A stretch of DNA of 64,000 nucleotides, taken from Shewanella sairae (GTDB taxonomy: Bacteria; Pseudomonadota; Gammaproteobacteria; Enterobacterales; Shewanellaceae). This document shows, piece after piece, positions 47,233 to 57,956 of this stretch (position 1 is the stretch's first letter; every line of letters starts with the position of its first letter). Both the position numbers and the translations under genes were made by a program. Under the pieces are notes generated by a model that was not told where the DNA came from, searched no databases, and saw nothing but the letters and a program-made list of their open reading frames with translations. The DNA lies in contig NZ_JAKILT010000004.1 in NCBI RefSeq assembly GCF_023283535.1, positions 62,001-126,000 of the forward strand, read 5' to 3'.

Positions 47233-48720
47233 ATGATAGAAACAACGGTTAATTTTCTCAATGCGCTGCTTTGGGGAAAGCTATTAGTATACGGACTGGT
47301 TGGCGCCGGGCTGTACTTTACCATTCGACTGGCATTTATCCAGCTTACTCACTTTAAGCATTCAGGTGAAATTATGCTTAAGAGCCGCCAAGGTGGCGGA
47401 AGAAGTGGTCTTTCATCATTCCAAGTTTTTTGTACCAGTATGGCTGCTCGCGTAGGTGCAGGTAACATGGCTGGGGTTGCGGTAGCGATTACAGCAGCAG
47501 GTCCAGGAGCTGTATTTTGGATGTGGCTTATCGCTATTTTAGGTATGGCAACTGCGATGATTGAATCGACATTAGCACAGGTTTATAAAGTGCGTGATGA
47601 AGACGGTCAGTTTCGTGGCGGCCCTTCGTATTACATGGAAAAAGGCCTTGGTCAGCGTTGGATGGGGATTCTATTCTCTATATTCCTGATCGTAGCCTTT
47701 GGTCTAGTGTTTAACGCGGTACAGGCAAATACTATTACTGGTGCGATGACCCAGGTGTTTGGTCTTGACCCAGTATACGTTGGTATCGCGATTGTATTTG
47801 TTAGTGCATTTGTGATTGTCGGTGGCTTGAAAAAAGTTGCCAAAGTATCAGAAATTGTTGTGCCGATAATGGCTGTTGCTTATATCTTGATTGCTTTTGT
47901 TGTTGTTGCAATGAACATTGAAAAGCTACCTGATGTATTTATGCTGGTTATTAGAAGTGCATTTGGTCTACAAGAAGCGGTTGCTGGTGGCGTGGCGTAT
48001 ACCATTGCTCAAGCGATGCAAGCAGGTATCGCTCGTGGCTTGTTCTCTAACGAAGCGGGTATGGGTAGTGCTGCGAACGTTGCGGCAAGTGCATCACCAA
48101 ATCCCAATCACCCTGCATCACAAGGCTTTGTGCAGATGATGGGCGTATTTGTTGATACTATCGTTATCTGTACGGCTACCGCTGCAATTATTTTGTTAGC
48201 GGGTGACTTAGGTTCTGATGGTGACGGTATTAAGTTAACCATTGAGGCGTTAACTCAGCATGTTGGCCCATGGGGTGGTGGATTCGTAGCGTTAGCTATT
48301 TTACTGTTTTGCTTTACCTCTATCATTGCCAACTACTCTTATGCTGAAACCAATGTTATTTTCTTATCTGGTAATAGTAAGAAAGCATTGCCAATATTCA
48401 GAGTCTGTGTGCTTGGTATGGTAATGTTTGGTGCAGTTGCAAAAATTGGTCTTGTATGGAATTTAGCCGATGTTTCTATGGGATTAATGGCGACAGTTAA
48501 CATTATTGCTTTGCTGCTTTTATCGGGTTTGGCAGTTCGTGTGATTAACGATTATCGCCAGCAACTAAAGGGTGGGGTTACTCCTACATTTGACGCTAGC
48601 AAGTTTCCTGAACTATCAAACTTAGAAGGCGGGATCTGGACCAGCAAAACTGTTGAGGAAGAAGCTAAGGCACAAGCAAAAGCTGAAGCTCAGGCCGAGG
48701 CCGATGCAGCTAGAGGCTAA
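47233..48720 (+). CDS. Alanine/glycine:cation symporter (AGCS family)
   Basis: This 495-residue membrane protein has about 11 helices. The family signature FCTSMAARVGAGNMAGVAVAI is near 67-87, and GGPSYYMEKGLG and ARGLFSNEAGMGSAANVAASA follow. It should import L-alanine or glycine with Na+. The C-terminus is an unusual Ala/Glu/Lys-rich tail (EEEAKAQAKAEAQAEADAA). It is monocistronic, with a terminator downstream. Confidence 0.93.
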   Translation: MIETTVNFLNALLWGKLLVYGLVGAGLYFTIRLAFIQLTHFKHSGEIMLKSRQGGGRSGLSSFQVFCTSMAARVGAGNMAGVAVAITAAGPGAVFWMWLIAILGMATAMIESTLAQVYKVRDEDGQFRGGPSYYMEKGLGQRWMGILFSIFLIVAFGLVFNAVQANTITGAMTQVFGLDPVYVGIAIVFVSAFVIVGGLKKVAKVSEIVVPIMAVAYILIAFVVVAMNIEKLPDVFMLVIRSAFGLQEAVAGGVAYTIAQAMQAGIARGLFSNEAGMGSAANVAASASPNPNHPASQGFVQMMGVFVDTIVICTATAAIILLAGDLGSDGDGIKLTIEALTQHVGPWGGGFVALAILLFCFTSIIANYSYAETNVIFLSGNSKKALPIFRVCVLGMVMFGAVAKIGLVWNLADVSMGLMATVNIIALLLLSGLAVRVINDYRQQLKGGVTPTFDASKFPELSNLEGGIWTSKTVEEEAKAQAKAEAQAEADAARG

Positions 48721-48744
48721 TCTATAAGTTTTATTAGCCCAATC

Positions 48745-48778
48745 TAAAAAACCACGCTGTTTAAGCGTGGTTTTTTTG
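48745..48778 (+). terminator. Symporter terminator
   Basis: AACCACGCT and AGCGTGGTT pair around GTTTA and are followed by TTTTTTG. Confidence 0.85.
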
Positions 48779-48833
48779 TATTTGATCAGTATGATTGTGG
48801 CAATTGAAAAATATCTCTTTAAAGGACTTAGGC

Positions 48834-49607
48834 ATGCTGATTTTGATTTCTCCGGCAAAAACATTAGATTTTGAAAACCCAGCGGGCAGTGATAGCTACA
48901 CGATGCCAACATTGCTGGAGCAAAGTGAACAGCTTATTGAGGTGTGTCGAAAGTTAACGCCAGCAGATATTGCGACCCTAATGAAAGTGAGTGATAAAAT
49001 TGCGGGCTTAAACGTAGCGAGATTTAGCTCTTGGCAGAAAGAGTTTACGCCAGAAAATGCCAAGCAGGCGGTGTTTGCCTTTCGCGGCGATGTATACACG
49101 GGTCTAGATGCCGATACACTTTCTCCTCAAGGAATTGATAAGGCTCAACAGCAATTAAGAATTTTATCTGGCTTATATGGATTACTGAAGCCATTAGATT
49201 TAATGCAACCATATCGTTTGGAGATGGGAACGCGTTTAGCTAACGAACGTGGTACTAATCTTTATCAGTTTTGGGGCGATATCATTACTGACGAACTGAA
49301 CCAAACAACCGCAGAACAGGGCAGTGAGTTTATTGTTAACTTAGCGTCTAATGAGTATTTTAAAGCGGTTAAACCTAAGAAGCTTAATGCAAGCTTAATT
49401 ACGCCAGTGTTTAAAGACTGTAAGAATGGCCAATACAAGGTGATTAGCTTCTTTGCAAAAAAGGCCCGAGGCATGATGGTGCGTTACATTCTCGACAATA
49501 ATGTAGACTCTCTTGAGGGGGTAACTGAGTTCAATACCGCAGGTTATTACTATAGTGAGAAAGACTCTAGTATGAATGAGCCTGTGTTCTTACGTGAAGA
49601 GCAGTAA
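48834..49607 (+). CDS. yaaA: YaaA, DUF328 peroxide-response protein
   Basis: This 257-residue protein begins [18 protein letters not shown], the conserved family start, and contains [21 protein letters not shown] and YQFWGDIIT. In E. coli, YaaA lowers intracellular unincorporated iron under hydrogen peroxide stress and has a DNA-binding fold. The frame is open from 48795, but the conserved start is at 48834. Confidence 0.95.
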   Translation: MLILISPAKTLDFENPAGSDSYTMPTLLEQSEQLIEVCRKLTPADIATLMKVSDKIAGLNVARFSSWQKEFTPENAKQAVFAFRGDVYTGLDADTLSPQGIDKAQQQLRILSGLYGLLKPLDLMQPYRLEMGTRLANERGTNLYQFWGDIITDELNQTTAEQGSEFIVNLASNEYFKAVKPKKLNASLITPVFKDCKNGQYKVISFFAKKARGMMVRYILDNNVDSLEGVTEFNTAGYYYSEKDSSMNEPVFLREEQ

Positions 49608-49617
49608 GCCAACTCAT

Positions 49618-49650
49618 ACAAAAAAGCAGCCTAATGGCTGCTTTTTTGTT
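49618..49650. terminator. Bidirectional terminator, yaaA / M28 peptidase
   Basis: AGCAGCC and GGCTGCT (49625-49642) have A and T flanks between these convergent genes. Confidence 0.85.
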
Positions 49651-49664
49651 TCAACTACTTGCCA

Positions 49665-51065
49665 TTACTTTGTAGCGATTGGACGTAGCTCTATTTTTGA
49701 CTGCGCCATTAAATAAGCGAACTGCGCATAAGCAGCCACATTTTGCTGCAGTGCTGCGGGGTCAATTTTGTCCAAGGTATCGTTCGGGGTATGGTGATAG
49801 TCAAAATAGTCACTGCCATCTTGCCTTAACGATGCAACTGGAACGCCCATTGAGGGTAGCATGGATACATCAGGGCCTCCAGAGGCCTTGTTGTTGCCCA
49901 TAACCACGCCATTTGCCGTCATAGGTTGGCTATGCTTAATTAGCTCTTTATAGCCTTGCTCACTGGCTTTGAAATCGATTTGATAAATACGACCCGCGCC
50001 AAAGTCCGATTCGGCAGCAATATAGTGCTGCTGAAGCTCTGCTTGATGGGCTTTAGCATAGGTCTTACCGCCAATGAGACCAACTTCTTCAGCGGCATAT
50101 AAAACCACTCTCACTGTTCTTGCGGGTTTAAGGGGTAAATCTTGGATTAGTTTTCCAGCAGCGGTAACAATGGCAACACCGGCGCCATCATCAATAGCAC
50201 CAGTACCTTCATCCCATGAGTCTAAATGCGCGCCAATTAATACTATCTCGGTAGGCTTAGTTGAACCGGTGACTTCAGCGATGACGTTGTATGAGGTAGC
50301 TACGCCTTGGTTTTCTGCCGACAGCTGTAGCTTAATGCTAATATTTTTACTGCGCTTAAGCATTGCATTAATCAGATCCGCATCAGGATTAGACATGGCT
50401 GCAGCGGGGATTTTTTTCACGCCCTCTTGGTAACGCATCATACCTGTATGCGCCATTCGGTCGTGATCAGTACCAATTGAGCGAATGATTATTGCCAATG
50501 CGCCTTTTTGCGCAGCAGCAATGGCGCCTTTTGAACGACCGCCAACGCTTTGACCGTAACCTTTGCCGGTTTTATGGCGTTCAGTCACATGGTCAATAAA
50601 AACGATTTTTCCGGCAACACTGGCTGCGTTTGCCGCTTGCAATGCCTTGAGGCTATCAAAGCGAATAATGTTTGCTTCGACTCCTTCTGTCGGTGTGGCG
50701 ACACTTCCCCCTAATGCTGTGATTACTAAAGGTTGAGGGTAGGGCGCTGTTATTGAGGCTTTGGCTTCACCACGATGCCAAACAGGCACCTGAACAGCTT
50801 CTTTATAAACTCTGTCAAACCCTAGTCCTTTTAGTTTACTTTCAGCCCAGGCGACAGCAACCAAATCTTGTTCACTTCCGGCGAGTCTAGGCCCAACTTC
50901 TACCGTTAATGATTCAACTAATTCATAGGCGAGATTAGAGCTAAGTGCTTTTTGTTGTAATTCTTGACTCACAAGCTTATCCGCAGAGTCCGTACCGGTC
51001 GTTTGACAACCAATTAAGCTAAGCGAAATCAGGCCAAAAAGTACATTGAGATAGTTGTTTTTCAT
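49665..51065 (-). CDS. M28-family zinc peptidase, lipoprotein
   Basis: The 466-residue precursor has a lipobox (SLIGC, Cys20), a protease-associated (PA) insert (about 125-245) and an M28 catalytic domain. Likely zinc ligands and catalytic residues are His280 and Asp282 (GAHLDSWDEG), Asp292/293 (IDDGAG), Glu326/Glu327 (YAAEEVGL), a later Asp in AESDFGAG and His in DYHHTPND. It resembles animal plasma glutamate carboxypeptidase-type aminopeptidases. It should act at the envelope to release amino acids from peptides. Confidence 0.92.
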   Translation of the reverse strand: MKNNYLNVLFGLISLSLIGCQTTGTDSADKLVSQELQQKALSSNLAYELVESLTVEVGPRLAGSEQDLVAVAWAESKLKGLGFDRVYKEAVQVPVWHRGEAKASITAPYPQPLVITALGGSVATPTEGVEANIIRFDSLKALQAANAASVAGKIVFIDHVTERHKTGKGYGQSVGGRSKGAIAAAQKGALAIIIRSIGTDHDRMAHTGMMRYQEGVKKIPAAAMSNPDADLINAMLKRSKNISIKLQLSAENQGVATSYNVIAEVTGSTKPTEIVLIGAHLDSWDEGTGAIDDGAGVAIVTAAGKLIQDLPLKPARTVRVVLYAAEEVGLIGGKTYAKAHQAELQQHYIAAESDFGAGRIYQIDFKASEQGYKELIKHSQPMTANGVVMGNNKASGGPDVSMLPSMGVPVASLRQDGSDYFDYHHTPNDTLDKIDPAALQQNVAAYAQFAYLMAQSKIELRPIATK

Positions 51066-51201
51066 AAGTTTCCTTTGTTTTTATTACGTATATCTCACTT
51101 TTAAAAACAATCTAGCAAAAAGTGTGCTTTATGTCCCGACTATATCTGTAAGGCGACGCTATATTAGGGGGGTCGGTTTGTTTTAGGAGAAATGGCTCGT
51201 A

Positions 51202-51516
51202 ATGAATATAGAATTAATGCAGCAACGAGCAGATCATGCCGTTGTACTTTTGAAGGCGTTGGCCAACGAACGTCGTCTGTTTATTTTGTGTTACCTTCTA
51301 AATGAAGGCGAGATGTGTGTTGGTGAAATGAACAAAAAACTGGGCTTGAGCCAATCAGCTTTATCTCAGCACTTAGCTTGGTTACGTAAAGATAATTTGG
51401 TAGAAACACGCAAAGAAGCTCAAACGGTTTATTATTCGTTAAAGAGTGACGAAGTCGCTGAAATTATTAAATTGCTTAACAATATCTATTGCGAAAGTTT
51501 AAAAACAGTTGCTTAG
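51202..51516 (+). CDS. ArsR-family regulator, HlyU/BigR-like
   Basis: This 104-residue winged-helix repressor or antirepressor has the recognition region LGLSQSALSQHLAWLRKDNLVETR, nearly identical to Vibrio HlyU. Cys30 (RRLFILCYL) and Cys97 (NIYCE) correspond to the HlyU/BigR cysteine pair that senses oxidants or reactive sulfur; Cys39 is an extra. The ArsR-type metal motif ELCVCDL is absent. No target gene is adjacent, so it probably acts elsewhere or on itself. Confidence 0.85.
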   Translation: MNIELMQQRADHAVVLLKALANERRLFILCYLLNEGEMCVGEMNKKLGLSQSALSQHLAWLRKDNLVETRKEAQTVYYSLKSDEVAEIIKLLNNIYCESLKTVA

Positions 51517-51535
51517 TAAGCGTGTTTGCAAATGA

Positions 51536-51564
51536 AGACCAGTTGCCGAGCAGCTGGTTTTTAT
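51536..51564 (+). terminator. Terminator of the HlyU-like gene
   Basis: ACCAGTTGC and GCAGCTGGT (51538-51558, one G-U pair) are followed by TTTTATTG. Confidence 0.7.
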
Positions 51565-51852
51565 TGTTTGGAATAACACTGAGATAGTGAGTAACTAAGC
51601 GTGGAGGTTATCACGTAAGTTAGTAGAGTTTTGTAAATTAGAAGAACTAGTTAGATATTACTCTGGAAACTTATGCTGCTCGCTTTTAAATGCGATTGCA
51701 TTGGGTTACTCATTTATAACTTGGTTATCTGAACGTAGAATTGAAAGACTAATGGAGAGGCGTGCCTCTCTATTTTTATGCCTGTAATTTGTGAAAGTGG
51801 TGGTATTGCGCAGATTTTGCTATCAGTTTGCTTTTCTAGGAAGTAATAGATA
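51565..51852. other. Gene-free region with an orphan terminator-like hairpin
   Basis: No significant ORF occurs between the HlyU-like gene and rpsT. A hairpin GAGAGGC/GCCTCTC at 51755-51770 is followed by TATTTTTATG, in plus orientation, with no gene to terminate. It could end an unannotated small RNA starting in the 51575-51680 interval. Confidence 0.35.
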
Positions 51853-51882
51853 TAAAAAAACCGGCCGAGGCCGGTTTTTATC
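51852..51882 (-). terminator. rpsT terminator
   Basis: On the minus strand AACCGGCC / GGCCGGTT pairs with a short loop and is followed by a run of seven Ts. Confidence 0.85.
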
Positions 51883-51900
51883 TTGCTTTAAAGCTAAAAA

Positions 51901-52167
51901 TTAAGCAGCGATTGCTTTGATTTTAGCGTTTAAGCGTGACTTATAACGAGCAGCCTTATTCTTGTGAATAAGACCTTTAGTCGCCATACGGTCAACAATT
52001 GGTTGTGCTACAGCGAAAGCAGCAGTAGCTGTCGCGTGGTCACCTGCATTGATTGCAGCGATTACTTTTTTAACGTAAGTACGTAGCATTGAGCTACGGC
52101 TAGCGTTGTGCTGGCGACGCTTTTCAGATTGAAGCGCGCGCTTCTTTGCAGACTTGCTATTAGCCAA
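51901..52167 (-). CDS. rpsT: 30S ribosomal protein S20
   Basis: This 88-residue basic protein starts [25 protein letters not shown], the S20 signature, and has the family length (E. coli 87). It is divergent from murJ, as in most gammaproteobacteria. Confidence 0.98.
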   Translation of the reverse strand: MANSKSAKKRALQSEKRRQHNASRSSMLRTYVKKVIAAINAGDHATATAAFAVAQPIVDRMATKGLIHKNKAARYKSRLNAKIKAIAA

Positions 52168-52422
52168 GGTGCAACTCCTAAAACTGGGATTGGTATTTTT
52201 AAGGTCGAGGAATATGCCCTATTTATGTCACTTTGTCAATGACAATGATTGAATCAGTTCGATTAACTCAAAATAATCCAACCAGCTTGGCTATCTTCAA
52301 CCTAACTCGTGTAATATGTGGCGCAATTCTAGCAGGTATTACAATAAGACAATAGGGCTAATACCGATTTTTCCGTGATATTGCCAAAGTTATTTAGCTC
52401 CGTTATGGGAGCAGGGGGCGTT

Positions 52423-53982
52423 TTGAGCAAGAAGTTACTAAGGTCAGGCATAATAGTGAGTGCCATGACATTGATTTCCCGTGTTTTAGGTTTGGTCAGA
52501 GATGTGGTCATTGCCAATCTCATGGGGGCAGGCAGCAGTGCTGATGTTTTTTTCTTTGCAAATAAGATCCCAAATTTTTTAAGGCGTCTTTTTGCTGAAG
52601 GCGCGTTTGCTCAAGCCTTTGTGCCTGTGTTAACTGAGTATCAAGAAAAGAACACTCGTGCCGAGGTTAATGAATTAATCGGTAAAGTAGCCGGTACTTT
52701 AGGGATATTGGTAAGCATAGTGACTTTGGTGGGGGTTATTGCTTCGCCAGTGTTAACGGCACTATTCGGTGGCGGGTGGTTTCTTGCTTGGCTTAATGAT
52801 GAGCCTAATGGTGAAAAATTCGAGCTTGCCTCGTTAATGTTAAAAATTACCTTCCCGTATTTGTGGTTTATTACGTTTACGGCCTTAGCCGGTTCTATTC
52901 TTAATACTCGAGGCCGCTTTGCGGTATCCGCTTTTACACCGGTATTTTTGAATATCGCCATTATCAGCGCCGCAATTTTTCTGGCGCCAAATATGCAACA
53001 GCCGGAAATAGGCTTAGCTTGTGGGGTGTTCTTAGGCGGATTGATTCAGTTTTTGTTTCAAATCCCTTTCCTTATACAAGAAAAGGCACTGGTTAAACCT
53101 AGCTGGGGTTGGAATCACCCTGGAGTAACAAAAATTCGAACCCTAATGATCCCAGCGTTGTTTGGCGTATCGGTATCACAAATTAACTTGTTACTAGATA
53201 CTTTTATTGCCAGCTTCTTAATGACAGGATCAATCAGTTGGTTGTATTACTCAGATCGTTTACTTGAGTTCCCGTTAGGTTTGTTTGGTATTGCTATTGC
53301 TACGGTTATTCTACCAGCTTTATCTAAAAGGCACGTTAATGCTGAAAGTGGCGAATTTGCTAAAACCATGGATTGGGGAGTTAAGGCCATCGTTTTGCTT
53401 GGTCTGCCGGCAATGTGTGGCCTGATTATTTTAGCTAAACCTATGCTAATGGTACTCTTTATGCGTGGTGCATTTGGCTATGATGATGTTGAAATGGCGT
53501 CCTACAGTTTAATGGCATACGGTAGTGGTCTATTAAGCTTTATGATGATTAAAATTCTTGCACCAGGATATTACTCTAGGCAAGACACTAAAACGCCGGT
53601 GCGTTACGGCATCATCGCTATGGTCAGCAATATGGTGTTCAACCTGATTTTTGCAATTCCGTTTGGTTATGTTGGGCTCGCGATTGCGACGTCAATGTCT
53701 GCGCTGTTGAATGCATTCTTATTGTATCGAGGCTTACACAAAGCCAACGTTTACCGATTTAATAAAGGTACATTATATTTCTTTGGCAAGGCAGTTATTG
53801 CCGCAACGGTAATGGTGTTGGTAATATTTAAGTTTGATCCATCATTAGCACAATGGTTGGACTTTTCATTTGTTGAGCGCAGTTATACCTTGGCGAAGTT
53901 GATTGCATTTGCAGCAATCTCATACTTTATTTGCTTAGTTTTGTTGGGAATTCGACCTTGGAAGATGAAAGCTGCAGTATGA
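52423..53982 (+). CDS. murJ: MurJ (MviN), lipid II flippase
   Basis: MurJ flips the peptidoglycan precursor lipid II across the inner membrane. It has about 14 membrane helices and the conserved SRVLGLVRDVVIANLMGAG, SADVFFFANKIPNFLRRLFAEGAFAQAFVP and YYSDRLLEFPLGLFGIAIATVILP. The start is probably TTG at 52423 (AGGGGG upstream), giving 519 residues that begin SKKLLRSGIIVSAMTLISRVLG; in-frame ATG 52405 and GTG 52375 are alternatives. Confidence 0.95.
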   Translation: MSKKLLRSGIIVSAMTLISRVLGLVRDVVIANLMGAGSSADVFFFANKIPNFLRRLFAEGAFAQAFVPVLTEYQEKNTRAEVNELIGKVAGTLGILVSIVTLVGVIASPVLTALFGGGWFLAWLNDEPNGEKFELASLMLKITFPYLWFITFTALAGSILNTRGRFAVSAFTPVFLNIAIISAAIFLAPNMQQPEIGLACGVFLGGLIQFLFQIPFLIQEKALVKPSWGWNHPGVTKIRTLMIPALFGVSVSQINLLLDTFIASFLMTGSISWLYYSDRLLEFPLGLFGIAIATVILPALSKRHVNAESGEFAKTMDWGVKAIVLLGLPAMCGLIILAKPMLMVLFMRGAFGYDDVEMASYSLMAYGSGLLSFMMIKILAPGYYSRQDTKTPVRYGIIAMVSNMVFNLIFAIPFGYVGLAIATSMSALLNAFLLYRGLHKANVYRFNKGTLYFFGKAVIAATVMVLVIFKFDPSLAQWLDFSFVERSYTLAKLIAFAAISYFICLVLLGIRPWKMKAAV

Positions 53983-54047
53983 GTGCTGATTATGACGGCT
54001 AGCTGGTATATAATCCGCCCATTTACTCTCATGTGTCGTGTAAGATA

Positions 54048-54983
54048 ATGGAATTAATTCGCGGTATTCATAATATTTTGCCTAAGCATCATGGTTGCGT
54101 ATTAACGATAGGTAACTTTGATGGTGTTCATCGTGGTCATGCTGAAGTGATTAGTCGCTTAGTTGCCAAGGCTGAGCACTTAAGTTTGCCTGCGGCTGTG
54201 ATGACATTTGAACCGCAGCCACAAGAGTTATTTCAAGGTGAAGATGCGCCTGCGCGTCTGAGCTTGTTGCGCGATAAAATCGTGTTGCTTGATGAGTTAA
54301 AAGTTAACCGCTTATTATGTGTAAACTTTAACAAGAAGTTTGCCAGTTATAGTGCTGAAGACTTTATTGAACAACTGCTGGTAAAAGCACTAGGCGTAAA
54401 ATATTTGGTTGTCGGCGATGATTTCTGCTTTGGGAAACATCGGCAGGGCAATTTTGATATGTTACGTAAAGCGGGTGAAAAACACGGTTTTGCCGTCGTG
54501 AGCACCCAAAGCTTTATTTTGGGTGATAAACGCGTAAGCTCTACAGAAATCAGGCAGTTGCTTGCGAAAGGTAATTTAGAACAAGCAAGGCGGTTGCTAG
54601 GGCACCCTTTTACATTAAGTGGAAGAGTCGCTCATGGGCAAAAAATAGGGCGTACAATAGGTTTCCCTACTGCTAATATTGCATTAAAGCGCAAAGTCAC
54701 ACCGGTAAGAGGTGTATTTGCAGTAAAACTGTATTGGGATAATAGCGATATATACGAAGGCGTTGCTAATGTTGGCTTTAGACCAACGGTCAATGGTCAG
54801 GTATGTCAGTTAGAAGTCCACTTGTTTGATTTTGATGGTGACCTGTATGGGAAGGCAGTAGAAGTTGAACTAGTGGCAAAGATTAGAGACGAGCAGCCAT
54901 TTGGATCGTTAGATGCGCTGAAAAAACAAATTAAAGATGATGCCAATAGAGCAAAAGCCCTACTTGGTAGCGATGCAGGCTGA
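54048..54983 (+). CDS. ribF: RibF, riboflavin kinase / FMN adenylyltransferase
   Basis: RibF converts riboflavin to FMN and FAD. The nucleotidyltransferase part has [13 protein letters not shown] and [17 protein letters not shown] with SSTEIRQLL. The C-terminal kinase domain has [20 protein letters not shown] and [13 protein letters not shown]. From the ATG at 54048 it is 311 residues (E. coli 313); the frame from GTG 54033 adds five unconserved residues. It sits in the murJ-ribF-ileS-lspA block. Confidence 0.97.
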   Translation: MELIRGIHNILPKHHGCVLTIGNFDGVHRGHAEVISRLVAKAEHLSLPAAVMTFEPQPQELFQGEDAPARLSLLRDKIVLLDELKVNRLLCVNFNKKFASYSAEDFIEQLLVKALGVKYLVVGDDFCFGKHRQGNFDMLRKAGEKHGFAVVSTQSFILGDKRVSSTEIRQLLAKGNLEQARRLLGHPFTLSGRVAHGQKIGRTIGFPTANIALKRKVTPVRGVFAVKLYWDNSDIYEGVANVGFRPTVNGQVCQLEVHLFDFDGDLYGKAVEVELVAKIRDEQPFGSLDALKKQIKDDANRAKALLGSDAG

Positions 54984-55014
54984 ACAGCTTAGCGAACAAA
55001 ACGGTAAAGGATCA

Positions 55015-57837
55015 ATGAGCGACTATAAATCTACTTTGAATTTGCCGGAAACAGAGTTTCCGATGCGTGGTAATTTGGCTAATCGTGAGCCAGAGATGTT
55101 AAAATCTTGGACCGAAAATGGACTGTACCAACAGATCCGTGAAAGCCGTAAAGATGCTAAACCGTTTATTTTGCATGATGGTCCTCCATATGCGAACGGC
55201 GATATTCACATTGGCCACTCAGTAAACAAAATTCTTAAAGATATTATTATTAAGTCAAAGACCATGTCTGGCTTTGATGCGCCATATATTCCTGGTTGGG
55301 ATTGTCACGGTCTACCAATCGAGTTAAAAGTCGAGCAAAAAGTCGGTAAGCCTGGTCATAAAGTAACGGCTGCAGAGTTCCGTCAAAAATGTCGTGAGTA
55401 CGCGGCTAAGCAAGTTGATGGTCAGCGTGATGACTTTATCCGTTTAGGCGTATTTGCTGATTGGCAAAACCCATACCTAACGATGGATTACAGCACTGAA
55501 GCTAACATCGTTCGTTCACTATCTAAAGTGATTGATAGCGGTCACCTGCACAAAGGTGTTAAGCCTGTGCATTGGTGTACAGATTGTGGTTCAGCGTTAG
55601 CAGAAGCTGAAGTTGAATATGAAGACAAAATGTCTCCAGCTATCGACGTTGCTTTCTCTGTGGTTGATAAACCTGCTTTATTAGCAAAGTTTGGTTTAAG
55701 TGATTACGCGCACAATATTTCAATGGTTATCTGGACTACAACACCTTGGACTTTACCTGCTAACCGCGCGTTAGCTGTAGGTGCTAATGTTGAGTACACC
55801 TTGGTTGAAATGGTTAAAGAAGGCCAAGCGCAAGCATTAGTATTAGCAACAGATTTATACGAATCATGTGTAGAGCGTTTTGGCGCAGAATCACACACAG
55901 TATTGGGTACTGCTGCGGGTAGTGATTTAGAACTACTGCGTTTTAACCACCCGTTCTATGATTTCGACGTGCCAGTTATTCTAGGCGATCACGTGACAGT
56001 CGATTCTGGTACTGGTGTGGTTCATACCGCTCCTGGTCATGGTCAAGACGATTTCGTGGTTGGTCAAAAGTACGGCTTAGAAGTGGCTAACCCTGTAGGG
56101 GACAACGGCGTTTATAAAGCTGATACTGAAATCTTTGCTGGTTTGCATGTATTTAAAGCAAACAAGAACGTAGTTGAGCTATTAGAAGAGAAAGGCGCAT
56201 TACTTAATCACGTACAGATTAAGCATAGCTACCCACATTGCTGGCGCCATAAAACACCTATTATCTTCCGTGCAACGCCACAGTGGTTCATCTCTATGGA
56301 TCAAAAAGGTTTGCGTCAGCAAGCACTAGGTGAAATTGAGCAAACTCAGTGGATCCCTGATTGGGGACAAAGCCGTATCGAGAAGATGGTTGAAAACCGT
56401 CCAGACTGGTGTATTTCACGTCAACGTACTTGGGGCGTACCTATCACCTTGTTTGTACACCGTGAAACTGAAGAATTACACCCTGACAGCGTGTCTTTGA
56501 TGGAGCGCGTAGCTGCTCGTATCGAACAACAAGGCATTCAAGCTTGGTGGGATCTAGACGCATCTGAGCTATTAGGTGATGAAGCTGACCAGTACCGTAA
56601 AGTGACTGACACATTAGACGTTTGGTATGACTCTGGTTCTACTTTCTCGTCAGTGGTTGCTGCACGTCCAGAATTTAATGGTCACCCAATTGATCTATAC
56701 CTTGAAGGTAGTGATCAACACCGTGGTTGGTTTATGTCGTCGCTAATGATTTCGACTGCGATGAACGGTAAAGCACCTTACAAGCAAGTATTGACTCACG
56801 GTTTCACCGTTGATGGTCAAGGCCGTAAGATGTCTAAATCTGTCGGTAACGTTATTGCTCCGCAACATGTGACTAATAAGTTAGGTGCTGACATTTTACG
56901 TCTATGGGTTGCTGCAACAGACTACAGCGGTGAGATGACTGTTTCCGATCAGATCCTAAACCGCAGTGCTGACGCATACCGCCGTATTCGTAATACAGCT
57001 CGTTTCCTACTTGCTAACATCAATGGCTTTAACCCAGAAACTGATATGGTTGCAGTTGAAGACATGGTTGCATTGGATCGCTGGGTTGTTCGCCGCGCTG
57101 CTGCATTGCAGCAAGAGTTATTAGAAGCATACGACCAGTACAACTTCCACTTAGTCACTCAAAAGCTTATGCAGTTCTGTTCAGTTGAGCTAGGTAGCTT
57201 CTACTTAGATATCATCAAAGACAGACAGTACACTGCAAAAGAAGACAGCAATGCGCGTCGTAGCTGTCAGTCTGCACTGTATCTTATCTCTGAAGCTATG
57301 GTGCGTTGGATTGCACCAATCTTGAGTTTTACTGCTGATGAGATCTGGAAGTTACTTCCTGGTGAGCGCGGTGAGTATGTATTTACCGAAACTTGGTATG
57401 AAGACTTTAAGTCGGTGACATTAGAGTCAGACTTAAGTGATGAGTACTGGGACCAATTACTTGCCGTTCGCGCAGAAGTGAACAAAGTGATTGAAAACGC
57501 ACGCCGTGAAAAGCAAGTCGGTGGCTCACTAGAAGCTGAAGTGACCTTGTATGCTGACGAAGCTTTGCAAGCAGCACTTGAGAATTTAGGTGATGAATTA
57601 CGCTTTGTGTTGCTAACTTCTAAGACTGAAGTTGTTGCCCTAGCATCTGCACCATCTGATGCAATCGAGACTGAACTTGCTTCACTTAAACTTAGCCTGA
57701 AGAAGTCTGAAGCTGAGAAGTGTGAACGTTGCTGGCACCACAGAGAAGATGTTGGTGCTGTTGCTGAGCACCCAACGCTATGTACACGCTGTGTAACTAA
57801 CATTGAAGGCGATGGCGAAACCCGCCAGTTTGCTTAA
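55015..57837 (+). CDS. ileS: Isoleucyl-tRNA synthetase
   Basis: This class I synthetase of 940 residues has the HIGH motif as HIGH (65-68) in NGDIHIGHS, the KMSKS motif in [10 protein letters not shown], an editing domain with [14 protein letters not shown], and a C-terminal zinc site with CERCW and CTRCV. The start at 55015 has AAAGGA upstream and matches the family; the frame is open from 54937 but overlaps ribF. The length matches E. coli (938). Confidence 0.98.
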   Translation: MSDYKSTLNLPETEFPMRGNLANREPEMLKSWTENGLYQQIRESRKDAKPFILHDGPPYANGDIHIGHSVNKILKDIIIKSKTMSGFDAPYIPGWDCHGLPIELKVEQKVGKPGHKVTAAEFRQKCREYAAKQVDGQRDDFIRLGVFADWQNPYLTMDYSTEANIVRSLSKVIDSGHLHKGVKPVHWCTDCGSALAEAEVEYEDKMSPAIDVAFSVVDKPALLAKFGLSDYAHNISMVIWTTTPWTLPANRALAVGANVEYTLVEMVKEGQAQALVLATDLYESCVERFGAESHTVLGTAAGSDLELLRFNHPFYDFDVPVILGDHVTVDSGTGVVHTAPGHGQDDFVVGQKYGLEVANPVGDNGVYKADTEIFAGLHVFKANKNVVELLEEKGALLNHVQIKHSYPHCWRHKTPIIFRATPQWFISMDQKGLRQQALGEIEQTQWIPDWGQSRIEKMVENRPDWCISRQRTWGVPITLFVHRETEELHPDSVSLMERVAARIEQQGIQAWWDLDASELLGDEADQYRKVTDTLDVWYDSGSTFSSVVAARPEFNGHPIDLYLEGSDQHRGWFMSSLMISTAMNGKAPYKQVLTHGFTVDGQGRKMSKSVGNVIAPQHVTNKLGADILRLWVAATDYSGEMTVSDQILNRSADAYRRIRNTARFLLANINGFNPETDMVAVEDMVALDRWVVRRAAALQQELLEAYDQYNFHLVTQKLMQFCSVELGSFYLDIIKDRQYTAKEDSNARRSCQSALYLISEAMVRWIAPILSFTADEIWKLLPGERGEYVFTETWYEDFKSVTLESDLSDEYWDQLLAVRAEVNKVIENARREKQVGGSLEAEVTLYADEALQAALENLGDELRFVLLTSKTEVVALASAPSDAIETELASLKLSLKKSEAEKCERCWHHREDVGAVAEHPTLCTRCVTNIEGDGETRQFA

Positions 57838-57847
57838 TCACGCAATA

Positions 57848-57882
57848 GCAACGGCTCTTTTATAGAGCCGTTGTTTTTTTGT
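57848..57882 (+). terminator. Hairpin terminator between ileS and lspA
   Basis: AACGGCTC (57850-57857) and GAGCCGTT (57865-57872) are followed by GTTTTTTT. lspA would then rely on readthrough or its own promoter, unlike the coupled ileS-lspA of E. coli. Confidence 0.8.
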
Positions 57883-57956
57883 CTGTTAATTTTGTATTGT
57901 TTATCAACATCTTTAAATTATGCGAGTTGATGCTATTTATGGAAAAGGAACATTTA

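Noticed and set aside
51673..51732. 19-codon ORF starting ATGCTGCTCGC downstream of the HlyU-like gene
   Set aside because: No ribosome-binding site of quality, no amino-acid bias like a leader peptide, and no regulated gene downstream on that strand.
54937..55014. Upstream extension of ileS overlapping ribF
   Set aside because: It overlaps the end of ribF, and the IleS family start [19 protein letters not shown] lies at 55015 with its own AAAGGA.
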